Below, one piece after another: positions 44,943-57,370 of a stretch of 64,000 bases of DNA. The stretch covers positions 1,139,145 through 1,203,144 of the forward strand of contig JAVYIG010000038.1 of NCBI GenBank assembly GCA_035222895.1, in the 5' to 3' direction. The notes below the pieces were generated by a model. The model was not told where the DNA came from and made no database searches. It saw only the letters and a program-made list of their open reading frames with translations. Position numbers and translations under genes: made by a program. How positions within the stretch are numbered: position 1 is the stretch's first letter; every line of letters starts with the position of its first letter. Origin of the DNA: Strongylocentrotus droebachiensis (Eukaryota; Echinodermata; Echinoidea; Camarodonta; Strongylocentrotidae).

Positions 44943-45366
44943 TATTTCCTATGTCTAGCTTTTGCTTACCATCTTTCTGTTGATTAACTATGCATATATT
45001 ACCCAGATATTCCACATCTCAAGCCAGATGATAAATCCCTCATCAAAAACCTTAACTTGCTACTTTGAACTCACAGAATTTCTGAATGACCCCGCCCCCA
45101 ATCTGCAATTCATAAATCTTGGCCAAAAATTGAATGTGCCTTTTCAGAGTTCTTATTAAACCTCAGCACTGTTCATTTTTTGACATAACCACTCACAAAA
45201 TAAGACAAGACATCACATGGGCAATCAATAAGGTTCTAGGAATATGAACAATACACACAAAAATTGATTGCTCATTGAAAATAAAGAAATAAAAATGAAA
45301 AAAAAAACCTTTAAAAAAAGCACAAGTGTATAAATTCATTTGAATAAAAAGAGAGGATGTACACGA

Positions 45367-45578
45367 TCACCTCGAGTCATCCTTCTTTTTGCTAGATTTT
45401 GAACTCCCTGAATGTTCGCCTTTTAAGCGTTTGCGAGATTTGTGACCTGGTTTGGGATGATTGTCTGAGGAGTTCGAGTCGGATTCGGAACCGGCGTCGT
45501 AGTGAGATAATTTGGTGTTGAGAATGATGCCATTGGTCTTGGCTACTTCCCCCGTTGAAGATCTCTCCAAGAGACGAA
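45367..45578 (-). CDS. MAX: MAX terminal coding exon
   Basis: After the acceptor CTTGTGCAG it encodes [17 protein letters not shown] and so on to TGA at 45369-45367. It carries the last zipper turn, the acidic-serine block and a KKK-rich C-terminus ([12 protein letters not shown]). This tail is somewhat longer and more basic than the human one. Confidence 0.93.
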
Positions 45579-48500
45579 CTGCACAAGTGAAAGAAAGAAA
45601 AAAATGGAAGAATGGAGGGGGAAGGAAGGGGGAAAGAGAGAGGAGAAAGAGTGAGGAGAAAGAGCGAGGAGAAAGAGTGAAGGAGAAAGAGTGAGAGAGA
45701 GAAGAAAAAAAAGAGAAAAAGAATAAAGGATAAGCAGAAAGATAATTAAGGTCACGTCTTAAAATGAATCAATGTATTTATACAAACTTATTCATCATTA
45801 TCACTAAGCATTTTTTTAAAGTGTACATGTTATATTTTGGAGGATTTTCGGGCTACTTGTTGTCTCTGCTTTCAAATATGTTGGAGAAGCCATTCATAAA
45901 CTGACACTTATTACAGCTTGTCAATACCAGATGCATTTTAAAGGGCCAATGCTTTCAATATTTCAATTTAATTTTATATATTTGGAAAAAAAAATCAACA
46001 ATTCCTCACAACTTAAATGATTTCCCAATTCATTTTTTTTAAAGAATGTTATATTATATGCAATCACACAAATGTGTAACTGTTTACTGTTTAATTTGAT
46101 TACATTAGCCATTATGACATGTCTCACTCTACATATAATGCTTCCTATAACTGCAGGAAAAGACACACAAAACAGCTACATCTATATTTGGGATAATTAT
46201 ATGTATTATTTCTTGGGTATTTTCTATTTAGCTGCTGGTAAGTTATTCTAAAACAGAAGGATGTTTGGTAAAAACATACAAAATTGAAATGAAGGCACAA
46301 TATATACAGTTCATCAGATCTTTAGTTAATATCAAACATGTACAGTATTTTAAACAATAATGTGTACGAAACTATTAATGAGTTCATTTTGCATGTTCTT
46401 GCTTGAATGATCTTAATAATAATCCACAGTTCAATTTGTCTATTGCAAGTCATGCAATACATGACCAGTGTGGGTGCCCTTTAATGCGCACCAGACAGAG
46501 TACTGTCGACCCTATCTTGCTTCTGTTTGCCACTAATCCCCTGCCAAGGTTGAATGACCTCGTCTAACAATAGGTCATAAGATGCCTACATAAGACAGAC
46601 AGACAGACAGACAGGTAGACTGATTACACACAAAGGAGATGTAGCCTTGAAACTCCCCCAATCCTAAAAGACGAGTTTCTCAAAACAACTGTAGGGCTCA
46701 TGCTCTTTCACCGGCATGACTTGGCCCTAAGTTTAAACCACGCCCACTAATCAGGTATCAAGTGGTGTGTGTGTAAAGTGGCAACATGTTATATAACATG
46801 TACTTTACATATAGTCTGCCAGTACAGACTCTGATTTTCTGCATTTAAAAAAAGTCCAATGTGTTTAGAGTAAAGCCTAAAATTGACTCACAATGGAGCA
46901 GGTACAGCACAAGGCACTTGTCACTTTATATAACATATCTTAATATTCATTATTGTGTAATGGACTGATATGTTACAACAATTATTTGGTAAGGATAACA
47001 TCAATATTTCAGATGTAGTGACAGCCTACTTGCCATATCTTAAAAATGATTTTCGCATTCATACAAATATCTCATTCAATTTCAGTACATCATGAACTGT
47101 GGTGTAATGAACCAAATTCTCTATTGGTGATTAATATATTTCTAAATGAAATACTTAGTAATCCCCTCTCCATTAATATCATAATCATATAAATTGTAAT
47201 TTGCTTTACTAACAATTTCAATTGCACTCAGGCATGATATGCTGGGCATTCAAAACGAGACTTGAAAGTAAAACAATACCATCTTTTTTCAATGGGTGGT
47301 CAATAACCAGGTGGTTTCTGACCTTCACGCCAGAAAGGTCAAATCGGGTCACACTGCTAACAAAGGCTGTAGCTGAACAGCTGAAAATTTCAGAGGTAAA
47401 TCTCATTGAGATGAAAAGTTGGATCTCCCAAATACCATCTTCTTCCTTGTTTTTGCGATGAAGTGTGCTGCTAAAAGATTTTTGGTAGATATCTATTATA
47501 CTTTCTGACTCTGCTAACTAAAATATACCGTATATAACGGTGTATAAACCGCACTTTTTTGCCGCCGAAAAAAATTCAAAGTCGGGGGTGCGGTTTATAC
47601 ACGGTACACCAAAAAAAAAAAAAAAAAAAAAAAAATTAAAGTTTCAATTTATGCCCCTCCACCTGGCGCTATGCCTGGCAATGTCTCCCAGCTCGGTAAT
47701 CGGTGTGTTGACTCACCACTCGGAAACTAGAACAACACTCAAATTTGTCTGTCATCTTGGTTTGAAAGTAATCTTTCTGATAGATCTCAATATGTAGTTT
47801 ATAATAATAATTCCTCCAATTTTTCTTCTATTACGAAAAAGAGGGGTGCGGTTAATACACGAGGGCGGTTTATACAACGTTATTTACGGTACTGCATATA
47901 CAGCACAAAGAAAGATGTCTAGATACTCACTTTGTTGTTCTAATGTTGAGTTTTGCTTTTTCAAGTCGTCTATATCAGTTTGATGCGAGTTATTTTTCCT
48001 CCTCATGAATTGAATGTAATCTGTTGCTTTGTTGAGAATCTGCGCCCTGGATGCCTGTAGAGTGAAAAATATTAAAGTACACTTATTACTGATAATTATG
48101 ATTATGGTTATTATTTCTATTCAATTTCCATTTTTTTTAATTTTTACCATCAACACGAGCATGAGAACAAACAGATCGATATTTCCTCCATTTTCTATTA
48201 TATGATTTCACACTTTTTGAGAAGAATCTGCATAGTCAAATCATTCACTTTTTTATAATTTAGATAGGCGTTTTCATTTCACAAGTATCTAATTAGGTCA
48301 CTGTCCTTCCTCTTTGTACCCCCCCCCCCTACACCCTGTAAGTTCCTGTACTACTACTTCTTCTTTTCATTATTACATGTACGTCTCTTGAATCTCATAC
48401 TATACTATTCCGTTTTCGCCTCCTATAATACCTTTTAAATCCAGACCTACTATATTGTGTTACTCAGTACGGGAGCCTATTCACATACAAGCTATGCTTT

Positions 48501-50104
48501 TTATTTAGGCTCCCCACATTTTAAATTGTTCTACCCAGCCTGTTATATATACATATTTCGAAATTTCGTACTTATTTTCTGTACATTATATTTGATCTGA
48601 ATTCTCTAATTTTGTTTAATAATTTATTTTTTTTTCTTTTTTTTTCTTGTGTGAAATCTATTCTTATAATAATATACGACTGTATAAAAAAAAAAAAAAA
48701 ATATATAAACTGTTTTTCTATGTAAAATGTGGAATAAATAAACTTCAAACTTCAATTTAACCCAACTTTATACTTTCTTCCTCTACTTGTTCATCCAACA
48801 TTTTTACTCTTTTTTTCCTCATTTTTTCCTTCTTCATTGCAATCCACAATTGAAGACACATGAGCACTATTTGTTTTCATTTCACTACAAATTGTATTTT
48901 CAAACTCAAATTTAATCTAATTCAAAGGTATTTGGGAATTACTGAATTAACGGGACATGAATTTTCCAATTCTAACAAGTCTCCAGTGACTGGATTTGGA
49001 ATTCCCCGCCCGTCATCCATTTTGTTTGTTCTGCTTCACCTTCTATGCTAGTCTACTTATGAAAGGCAAACATTTGAGTCATCGGCTATTGCAAAATGAT
49101 ACCAATTTTATCCCATTAAAACTCAAGGGGTTACTTGTCAAATTTAGCCCACGTCTGTCGTGGTTGTGGCATTGCATGACCTTACTTCTGCACTGTTGCA
49201 CAAGTAGTGGGCAGACAATGGATAAACGTAACGTATGACCAGACACTTCCAAATTTAGGTGATGATTTCACTGTAGTAATCGTTTTGTTCTATTTTTCAT
49301 GTTGTTTACAAACTGTATAGTGACTAGTTGATCCATTAACTTCCTATTAATGAGTTCAATGATTTTGATAAATTACCACAACTTCCAGCACTTACATGTA
49401 CATGAGTAATGCCTAAAGCTTTGAACTAGATTACAGATAGTCCATTTTTAATGTAGTGTGTGGTTTACCATGCAATCACCATAGTCTCACAGCATAAACA
49501 CTGATAAAGGTTTGTGCCTACAATTACAAGCTACCTTACACCCAGAGCTGCCAACCTTGTGCGACCAAAAAAAGGAACCATGATTGGAAAAAAAGAGGAA
49601 TTTCAGGCAAAAACAGGAATTCCTTAAAACGAAACTTACAACCACGCTCGACACACTTCCAATGCAGAAATGTCCATTCCTAATGATGTTTTTTTCCATA
49701 TTAGGACCTATAATTTATTTACAATACAAGTACCAGTAGGTATTTTTGTTGTTTGTTATTTTGGTATTATCAGCATTTCTTTATTCTTGAGAATTTGTTT
49801 CTCTTCAAGCATGTTTTCAAGTATGTTTTAACCTTAGTTTTCGATTGAATTTGTGATCAAATCAACATTTTAGGGCAGTTGTTTGATGTGTGGTTTATTT
49901 TAAAAAAAAAGAATAATTCTTGGGAAAAGGTAATGGTTGGCAGCTCTGTTAAACCGTTTGCTTACAAGTGACTCTTTATTGGATACGTACACTCACCTTT
50001 TCCCCCTGGAGGTTTGGTACGGAGTCTCTCAGCATGCTGAAGCTATCCTTGATGTGATCTCTTCTCTTGCGCTCTAAGGCATTGTGGTGCGCCCTCTTCT
50101 CGGC
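45367..50104 (-). CDS. MAX: MAX, MYC-associated factor X (last three coding exons; 5' exon not seen)
   Basis: MAX is the obligate dimerisation partner of MYC, MXD and MGA proteins and binds E-boxes in the nucleus. Exons 50104-49997, 48054-47931 and 45578-45367 join in phase to 147 residues. They cover the basic region ([20 protein letters not shown] with the DNA-reading His, Glu and Arg), helix-loop-helix, leucine zipper ([20 protein letters not shown]), an acidic-serine segment ([10 protein letters not shown]) and a basic nuclear signal (KSRKRLKGE). Exon borders match the human gene: GEK|ASRAQIL and LEQQ|VR. The short N-terminal exon (acidic in human) was searched for on the minus strand and not found; it is probably past 64000. 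Confidence 0.95.
45579..47930 (-). other. MAX intron between zipper exons
   Basis: Contains a GA-rich tract (45590-45725) next to the acceptor and a TIR element with captured reverse transcriptase (47526-47891) next to the donor. The rest, about 45760-47520, shows nothing recognisable apart from a short GACA repeat near 46590. Confidence 0.75.
47526..47891. mobile_element. TIR element with captured reverse transcriptase fragment, copy 2
   Basis: TACCGTATATAACGGTGTAT is mirrored by ACAACGTTATTTACGGTA. The interior has an A run and a fragment with AATGTCTCCCAGCTCGGTAA, GTGTGTTGACTCACCACTCG and ATCTTGGTTTGAAAGTAATC, shared with copies 1 and 3. It ends 40 bases from a MAX exon. Confidence 0.85.
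47931..48054 (-). CDS. MAX: MAX exon, helix 2 and leucine zipper
   Basis: It encodes [20 protein letters not shown] and on to STLEQQ plus one base. The acceptor is CTCTACAG and the donor is GTGAGT. Human MAX has [20 protein letters not shown] here, so conservation is very high. Confidence 0.97.
48055..49996 (-). other. MAX intron between the bHLH exons
   Basis: Contains a hAT-like MITE (49543-49948) close to the next exon. The stretch 48060-49540 is AT-rich with homopolymer runs and no recognised gene. Confidence 0.75.
49543..49948. mobile_element. hAT-like MITE (CAGAGCTGCCAACC termini)
   Basis: CAGAGCTGCCAACC is mirrored exactly by GGTTGGCAGCTCTG. A clean target duplication is not visible (TTACACC against TTAAACC at best). 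The termini resemble those at 17052 and 26287, suggesting one superfamily. Confidence 0.8.
49997..50104 (-). CDS. MAX: MAX exon, basic region and helix 1
   Basis: It encodes 36 residues, [20 protein letters not shown] and [16 protein letters not shown]. The acceptor is TTTTTAG and the donor is GTGAGT. Human reads [20 protein letters not shown] here. His, Glu and Arg of the basic helix, which contact CACGTG, are present. Confidence 0.98.
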
Positions 50105-50163
50105 CTAAAAACACATTATCAAAAAGAGCATCACAAGTACAGAACGCTAAACATTATGTCAGG

Positions 50164-50431
50164 GGGGTGTTTCACAAAGACTAAGATCGACTTTAAGTTG
50201 GACTAAACTATGGCAGGCCGTTCATGCCACTGTTTACTCTCACCATTTACTGAATACTGGCATTGGTCTCTCAAGGGATGTACAAATCATGGTCACAAAT
50301 CTGCAGAATTTACATTTTTGATAGCTCATTATTGAAGGAAAAAATATTATCTAAAGATCATAATGGTGAGAGCAAATAGTGGCATGAACGGCCTGCCACA
50401 GTAGTCGATCTTAGTATTTGTGAAACACCCC
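50164..50431. mobile_element. Fold-back MITE (GGGGTGTTTCACAAAGAC termini)
   Basis: GGGGTGTTTCACAAA pairs with TTTGTGAAACACCCC, AAGATCGACT with AGTCGATCTT, and GGCAGGCCGTTCATGCCACT with AGTGGCATGAACGGCCTGCC. It starts 60 bases upstream of the MAX bHLH exon acceptor. Confidence 0.9.
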
Positions 50432-52690
50432 GCTGGACTAACTAATGTTAAGGTCTGGCATATTGATAAAGAATTTGGATTATCATTAATTTCATCCTTC
50501 ATTCAAGCTTAATACAGTTATGGTTTTGGGGCCATACAAAATTACAAATGTGAAGCTTATCTTGTGCATATACATGTACGTAAACCTAATGTGAAAATTA
50601 TAATTACCCTTTTACATTTTAAAGAAACAGGCCTTAACTTAAGATCTGTGTTGCCTAGATCAATTTTTTGAGTGATTCATTTTCAAAGCTCATTGGCACT
50701 CATTCAAAATGTATAGTAGAATCGGAAGGCAGGTAATTACAATTTATGTCACCTCATTACCACCTTATTAAAGGTGGTAATGTTTTAAAGTGGAAATAAA
50801 TTGAAATTTGAATTTGAATTTATTATAACTTCACACATTGGCAAATTTTAAGCAAGTGCTTGAAGGGCCCACATACACATACTAACCCACACACACACAC
50901 ACACACGTTCATGACAAATTTACGTTGTGAATGACTATTTTAATAACACTAGACAATATGCTAGTAATCATTTCAATTGAGAACTACCAACAAGTTGTGG
51001 ATTGAGAGAGGTTTTGAACAGAAGGCTTTTACATGTATGTAGGCCTACATTGTCAGTCTATGCATAGCGCAGAAATTGAAGAATATGAGACAAGTAGGCC
51101 TAAAGATGCCTGTGTCAATATGCCATTGCCAAACCTAGCTAGCCCCTTGTGTGACCCATAACAGCCAACGCAAGTACATGTAGGTCAGAGAAACAGGGAG
51201 GCAAAAAATAATAATGAATGCTCCAATTACAACTGCAAGGTTTCGCTGTCAGAAAAACTACATGTCAGCTCTCGTAGCTCTACACCATCCTCAACACTTG
51301 AGGGGGGGGTGGGGGTGGGAGAGTAGAGGTCACCTTGGTCTCAATTATCAGACCAATTTTTTTGATAATCTTGTACTAAAGGTCAGTTTTCATACTGGTA
51401 GATAAAAAATAAATAGAAGTTTCTTGTGCACTGCTTCGTACATTGAAAGCATGCAAGAATAGGTTGCACTAGTCTCTACAACAGCATCTTTTTTGTGTAT
51501 TTAATATAGCAGTTTTAACTACATTCATCGAGGGGCCTGGGGTCGAAAGACTAATGTCATCGAAGTCAAATTACACATGGGAGTTGGATGTGACCCAACT
51601 GGAGGTTCAGAGAAAGGTCATGTGACAAGCTCAAAAACAATTTCTGTTGTCTCGGCTTATGTCACGCCTGACTAGTTAAGAATATAACTGTTGAGTGGCT
51701 ATGCTAGCTTCCATTCACTGCTTCCATTTTGATGTAATTACTGCCAGAGTCCCAGGTCATTTAGATCCTGAAAGCTCAGCGTTCCATTCCGACCGACTCT
51801 CCAAGCAAAATATTTATCTGTGTGTCGACTCTCCAGTTGATTTATCAATCATCATCAACATCGCACTGAACCGTAGTGCAGGGTTCGACATTCAATCAGA
51901 AATAATTATCTTTCTTTCATGAAAAAATAGGATAAAATGGTCTAGAATGGATTAACCTTAGATATTCAAAAGAAGTGGAAATTAGTCATTCATAAAGTAC
52001 TTTACGCTGCAGTAAAGAAAATAATCAAAATATTGAGAAAAGGAAGAGCATGGTAGCATTCATCCAGAAATTTGTTGAATGTCTCTGCACTGCAACAAAA
52101 GGATCTTGTGAAGGCAGCCACATTTTGCTACAATGCATTGTAGCAAAATGCCAATCTGAACACTCTTTCACACTATATTGATTTTTTTTTTGGGGGGGGG
52201 GGGGGAGGGGCGGAGGGTGGGTTAGAATCAGATTTTATCTTTACACAACAACAGTCTCCATGACAGACTCATGTTACAGTGTTTATTCTATAGGAAAATA
52301 AAAGTTTGCTTTAGCAACAACTTAACAAGCTCCATGTTTTGGGGAAATATGGCATTAAAAATGTTCCCAGGGCCTTCATCATCTACATGTGTACATATAC
52401 ATTCATGTTAGTCTGCAGCCAAAATAGTTCAGACCCCGCAATGAGTATCTGCAGTGAACGAGGGCTTGTGCCTGAAGATAATCTTACGGCTCACGCATTA
52501 TATCCAAAACCCAAAGTGTGGTGCCACATCTATAAGATGGGGTCATGTGCATAATATTTCATGAAACAAGCTCAAGATCAAACTGTGTTTTACGAAATGC
52601 CTGTGTGTGAGATTCATATGAACAGTTACAACTACAAGACTTTAACATTTACATTTACAGCTGATGATCTTTCTCATGAACACTTAAGTG

Positions 52691-53317
52691 TACCGTAAAT
52701 CTCTGTGTATAAGGCGCACTTTTTTGGCGCCGAAAAAATTTGAAAATCGGGGGTGCGTCTTATACACAGATACTTTTTTTTTTTTTTTTTTTTTTTTTTT
52801 CCCTTCCCGATTTCGATTTATGGCGCTATGCCTGGCAATGTCTCCCAGCTCAGTAATCAGTGTGTTGACTCACCACTCGGAAACTACAACAACACTCAAA
52901 TTTGTCTGTCATCTTGGTTTGAAAGTAATCTTTCTAATAGATCTCAAAATGTAGTTTTTAATAATTTCTCAATTTTTTTTTCTATAACAAATGGTGTACC
53001 ACAAGGTCCTATCCTAGGTACTCTATTGTCAGAAATTTAGAGGATTCTATTCATATCATGCATGACTATTGATGTTTGGCATAGAACACAGTGCTTCTGC
53101 TAGCTGATGTGATGAGGCTGGTGTGGGACACTTGGTATCATGAAGCCTTAAGAGTCTGGACCTGTTTTTAATTTACATTAATGATCTTACACACATTCTT
53201 CTACAACGACATTGTTACTATTATTTGGTGGGTTTTCGGCAACAAAACAATAACAACAACCCAAAATAGGGGTGCGCCTTATACACAGGTGCGCCTTATA
53301 CACGGAGATTTACGGTA
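52691..53317. mobile_element. TIR element with captured reverse transcriptase fragment, copy 3 (longest)
   Basis: TACCGTAAATCTCTGTGTAT is mirrored by CACGGAGATTTACGGTA. The interior reads [19 protein letters not shown], then ITNGVPQGPILG (reverse transcriptase motif), broken by about 125 extra bases before ATTTACATTAATGATCTTAC (INDL). A 26-T run lies near the left end. Confidence 0.87.
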
Positions 53318-55081
53318 TGCTAGTTTGTTGGTTTATTTGTTTGTTTGTTTTTCCAAATTGATGCCTTTCCCCATTCTGGGATGGGGAAAAAAATCTTAAG
53401 AAGACAACCTTTATCATTACCAATTTAGGGCTCTAGCATACATTCACATTCACCAATTGTTAGATGTGCATGTACAATGCATGTATGTAGTGTATGGATG
53501 GTACTTGAAGAGAAACCATAATGTCACATATCGTGTAACCCATAAACAAGACTTTGAATGAACAATTAATGACTAAATGGGATTTCCGATTGTGACTAAT
53601 TCCAGGAAACTATTGCCAAAACCGAAATACAGTATGATCTTGATAATTAATGCTAATCTGAGAGGTCTGCCATTCATATTTATTTCATGTAGTCTCATCA
53701 AACAAACTTTTTGTTGAGTAGTAAAAAAGCAAGAATGTGTACGGACAACCACATCACATACACATCCGACACTTTACATGTAGTATTATAAAAACATATA
53801 CAAATATGTAATAATGTACATGCATGTAATGCATCCTGGAAATGAATCTCCAATAAAAAACAAGATGATATTTTTCACATAGGGTACTTGTTGCAGAGTA
53901 CTGGTTTAATTCATGATGTCAACAACAAAAATAATCTAAGAAAGTGTAATATCTGTAGACTAGTAATTTTGAAAGCCTGAAACTTTTGTGAATTGTTAAT
54001 GATGGCCATTTTAGTTTGAAGAACTTTCAAGAAGTGAAAACATTTCAGTGTTGTGACAAAATTGTTAAAAGTGTCTTTCCTGCAAGTTTTTATGTCAAAG
54101 TACGGTCAACCTTTCCTTTGCCACAAGTTCCAACTTGTACAATCGCTTGTCTGCCACACGTGTCAATTTGCACAAAGCAATTGGCATCAATTGACTGAAG
54201 GTTTGCTTTGTGCAACACAAAAGCTTTGCAAAATTAACAAATATCTGGTCTTTATAATATAGCTTTATGACAACCCTGGCCCTTTTAACACCTGCATATA
54301 TTATTTTTAAACTGGAAACCTTGAAATGACCTTAAATCCATTGGTATAACTATCCTGTGAGAAATGCAGTGTGGCACGGGTAGATAATTTCCATAGCACA
54401 TAATGTAAAGAGTCCAGGACTTCTTTTAACTTTTAAAAATTAATCCTAAAAAATAAAAATAAATTACCTCCCCATACCATTTTTTCAAAATAGGATGGAA
54501 GAGGTAAAATATATTATATTCTGTGTACAATAATACCTCGAGTCTCCTCCTGCTTTCATTGGGAGAATTTACACTCCCTGAGGTAACAACATGATACGCA
54601 CAGAAAAGGGAAAGACAAAATATGCTACACATGTACTTGATAGCCTTAGGTTTGTCAGTTGCAAATCATGCATTAAATATCAAACCCCATAAAAAGTATA
54701 TCATGCTCTGCAAAACAAGACAAAATTGTGCATGTTGTTGGTAGGATTTCTTGAGGCAACGTCAGTGTGCGTGTTCAAGTCCTTGTTCTGAACAGTGAAA
54801 CTGGATAAGGTTTCCTAGTAAACTACAATTTAGTGGAATATAGGATGTTCCCTAACCACACATTGGTTTATGTTTCTACTCTGTAGTTTAGCCGGTATTA
54901 ATCTTAGAATTCCCTTTCATGATGGTCATTACCATCAGCGTCGTTAATGCAGAAGTTAGAAGAGAATGATGGTCCTTCTCTCACATTAAATTTGTATTGT
55001 TATCACGTTAATGCTAATTTAAATAATAATTGACCAGTTTTAAGAGGATTTGAAATATTGATTGTCAGTCAAGGGCCTTAA

Positions 55082-55317
55082 AGGGATCCGGTAACTTTGT
55101 CTCAGATTCTGAAATAAAATTCTGGATTTAGCTCATGATGCAATGATAATTATGAACCTTTAGGTCAGTCAGGAACCCCATGACTTTTACAAGCCGATCG
55201 CCTGTCTGATTATCAAGATATTTATGATTGGAATTACAAATTTTGAAAACCGTTCGCCTGACGGTTTTCATAACACTACAGTCTATTGGGGAAAACGAGT
55301 ACGGTAAAACCGGTCAC
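55082..55317. mobile_element. Truncated copy of the TTAA MITE at 10335-10711 (opposite orientation)
   Basis: It starts TTAA|AGGGATCCGGTAACTTTG and follows the intron 4 copy in reverse to AAAACCGGTCAC. It then stops at a junction with another dispersed repeat at 55318. Confidence 0.85.
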
Positions 55318-55560
55318 AGAAAGATGTATATGGGACTACCCTATATCTCTCACAGGACCATGAGAGAAACAAATTTACCAAATATATGAATTAGTAGGCG
55401 GTTTCCCGGCAAATTTGTTATCATCTTGTATTAGTCAAAACATATTCTTTCACATGATTGGTAATGAGAGCTTCCATTTCATTTTTTGAAATTGGGCGTT
55501 ACCAATACTGGTCTTTACCTTTAAATATTGGCAGGCTAATGTCCCCTTATTATTTAAAGT
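55318..55560 (-). repeat. Dispersed repeat, inverted relative to 57060-57370
   Basis: The reverse complement shares AGGTAAAGACC, AAAAAATGAAATGGAAG, ACCAATCATGTGAAAGAATA, TGTTTTGACT and CCGCCTACTAATTCATATAT with the downstream copy. Confidence 0.8.
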
Positions 55561-55724
55561 CATACTAAATTTTACTGTTGAGAGCCAACGGATGTTAGTG
55601 ATGCAAAAGTACAGGTATGTGAGAGAAATAGTGAATGCCCTTCTGGCGCTAAACGGATGATATACTGTACATGTTATGTACATGTACATGTAGGCCTATA
55701 TGTAATGTACAAATAGGTTTATAG

Positions 55725-55930
55725 CAGGGGCGTACAGTAAATCCCGATGGGATGGGCGGGCTGCATCCCCCCTGGGTTGAAGTAGCTTATTCAGCGGTCG
55801 GCTGAGTCGTTGCGAAATTTTCGGCCCGATTTATAAATGTTAAAATCCTGCGTACGCGCCTGGCGTGTAGTATGTGATGGCTATCGCTGATCATCCCCCC
55901 CCCCCCCCTCGGTACGGATTTACGCCCCTG
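55725..55930. mobile_element. hAT-type MITE with perfect 8-bp target duplication
   Basis: CAGGGGCGTACAGTAAATCC is mirrored by GTACGGATTTACGCCCCTG. GTTTATAG flanks both ends exactly (55717-55724 and 55931-55938). Confidence 0.93.
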
Positions 55931-56439
55931 GTTTATAGACATGCATCCGTCTCTTTATTATCCAAATTAAGCACAGACATCTTTAAATATCTTGTAGCTT
56001 GAAAATTCAATACTTTCAACAAATCAAAAACAGAAGGACAGGACCTTTTCTATTTGTTCTTTTCTTTAGAAGTAAAAGTATATGTTGGGCCTCGTACTGT
56101 GTCTTCTGCCAAAGTGTACATGTACCTGTAGGCCAACCCCTGTACTTTGCATGAGCATCATCAACATTTCTCTGCTACAGCCCTTTCGATTTACTACAGA
56201 TAGATAGCTGGTCGGAGTACAAATGTTAGGATACCGGGTACTGATGCGTTTACCATACAGAAATCCAGGTGACACAATAATTCAACAGACAGTGGAAAAA
56301 TACTCTCCGGGCAGTGAGTAATATAAGCTATGGGAAGCTCCAAAAAGAGCTATGGAAAACTAAAAATAAACTCTTTTATACAAAATTTAAAATGCTTATC
56401 ACAGAAAGTGGGGAGTGGAGATTGTGCACACAGTGTGTG

Positions 56440-56556
56440 CGGGCAAGCACTGAATCCAATGACCGGGGTAATAGTATATCTGTAAAGCGCTTAGAGACAT
56501 TTGTATTAAGCGCTATATAAAAGCTAAATATTATTATTATTATTATTATTATTATT
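56440..56556 (+). mobile_element. SINE tail
   Basis: AATGACCGGGGTAATAGTAT, CTGTAAAGCGCTTAGAGACA, AAGCGCTATATAAAAGC and an ATT repeat. The same tail as at 30640 and 30880. Confidence 0.75.
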
Positions 56557-57059
56557 AAAGTCATTATCATTCATTATTGGAACCCCAAATTGCCTCCCAT
56601 GAACAAAAAATGTAAGTTTTATGCTAGATGTGGTAACATACAGTCTGGATTTTTGTACACATTATTGAGTGCGCTTTCAAATACAGAGTCAGACTTTTAT
56701 TATGAAGCTCTGTATTATTTTGAGATGAAATCAATATCCTTGATCAATATGTCAATAAGCTATAGAATAATTTGTAATTCATTTTATTTATAATTAAACA
56801 AGGTTATCAACCTTGATCATTAACAAATATGAATGTACGCCCGTTTTTTCTTGTGCAACGATCGTAACTTGGCAAAAAAATCATAACCCTCACAATTGCA
56901 AAGGATTGGCCTTCTATCAGAAGTAACTCCGGTTGAATGGCATGCTGCCAGCTGTTATTTTATGCTTAATCAATGGACAGAAGTTACCAAACGAGGGCAT
57001 CCTTTCAAATACAACCAGCTTTCTAAGGTCAAATCAATGAGAGGTCAACATTGGAGGGG

Positions 57060-57370
57060 ACACCTTCACTCACATTTTCAAGATACCTTAAAGGTAAAGA
57101 CCCGTTTTGGAAACGCCCCCCTCTCAAAAAATGAAATGAAAGTTCTTATTACCAATCATGTGAAAGAATATGTTTTGACTATAAATAAGTGATGATACAA
57201 ATTTTGCTGAGAAGCCGCCTACTAATTGATATATTTGGTAAATTAGTATATCTATTTGGACCTGATAGATATCGCACATGTGTCGTGTAGTATCTTTCTG
57301 TGTACAGTGCTTGGAACTTTACCAAGACTGGGCCAAATTTCTTATCATTTTGATGATTCCAGAACCTTGC
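57060..57370 (+). repeat. Dispersed repeat (longest of three copies)
   Basis: Contains the segments shared with 55318-55560 (inverted) and, at its 3' side, CTTTCTGTGTACAGTGCTTG and ACCAAGACTGGGCCAAATTT, shared with 17640-17860. Its termini are not defined. Confidence 0.75.
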
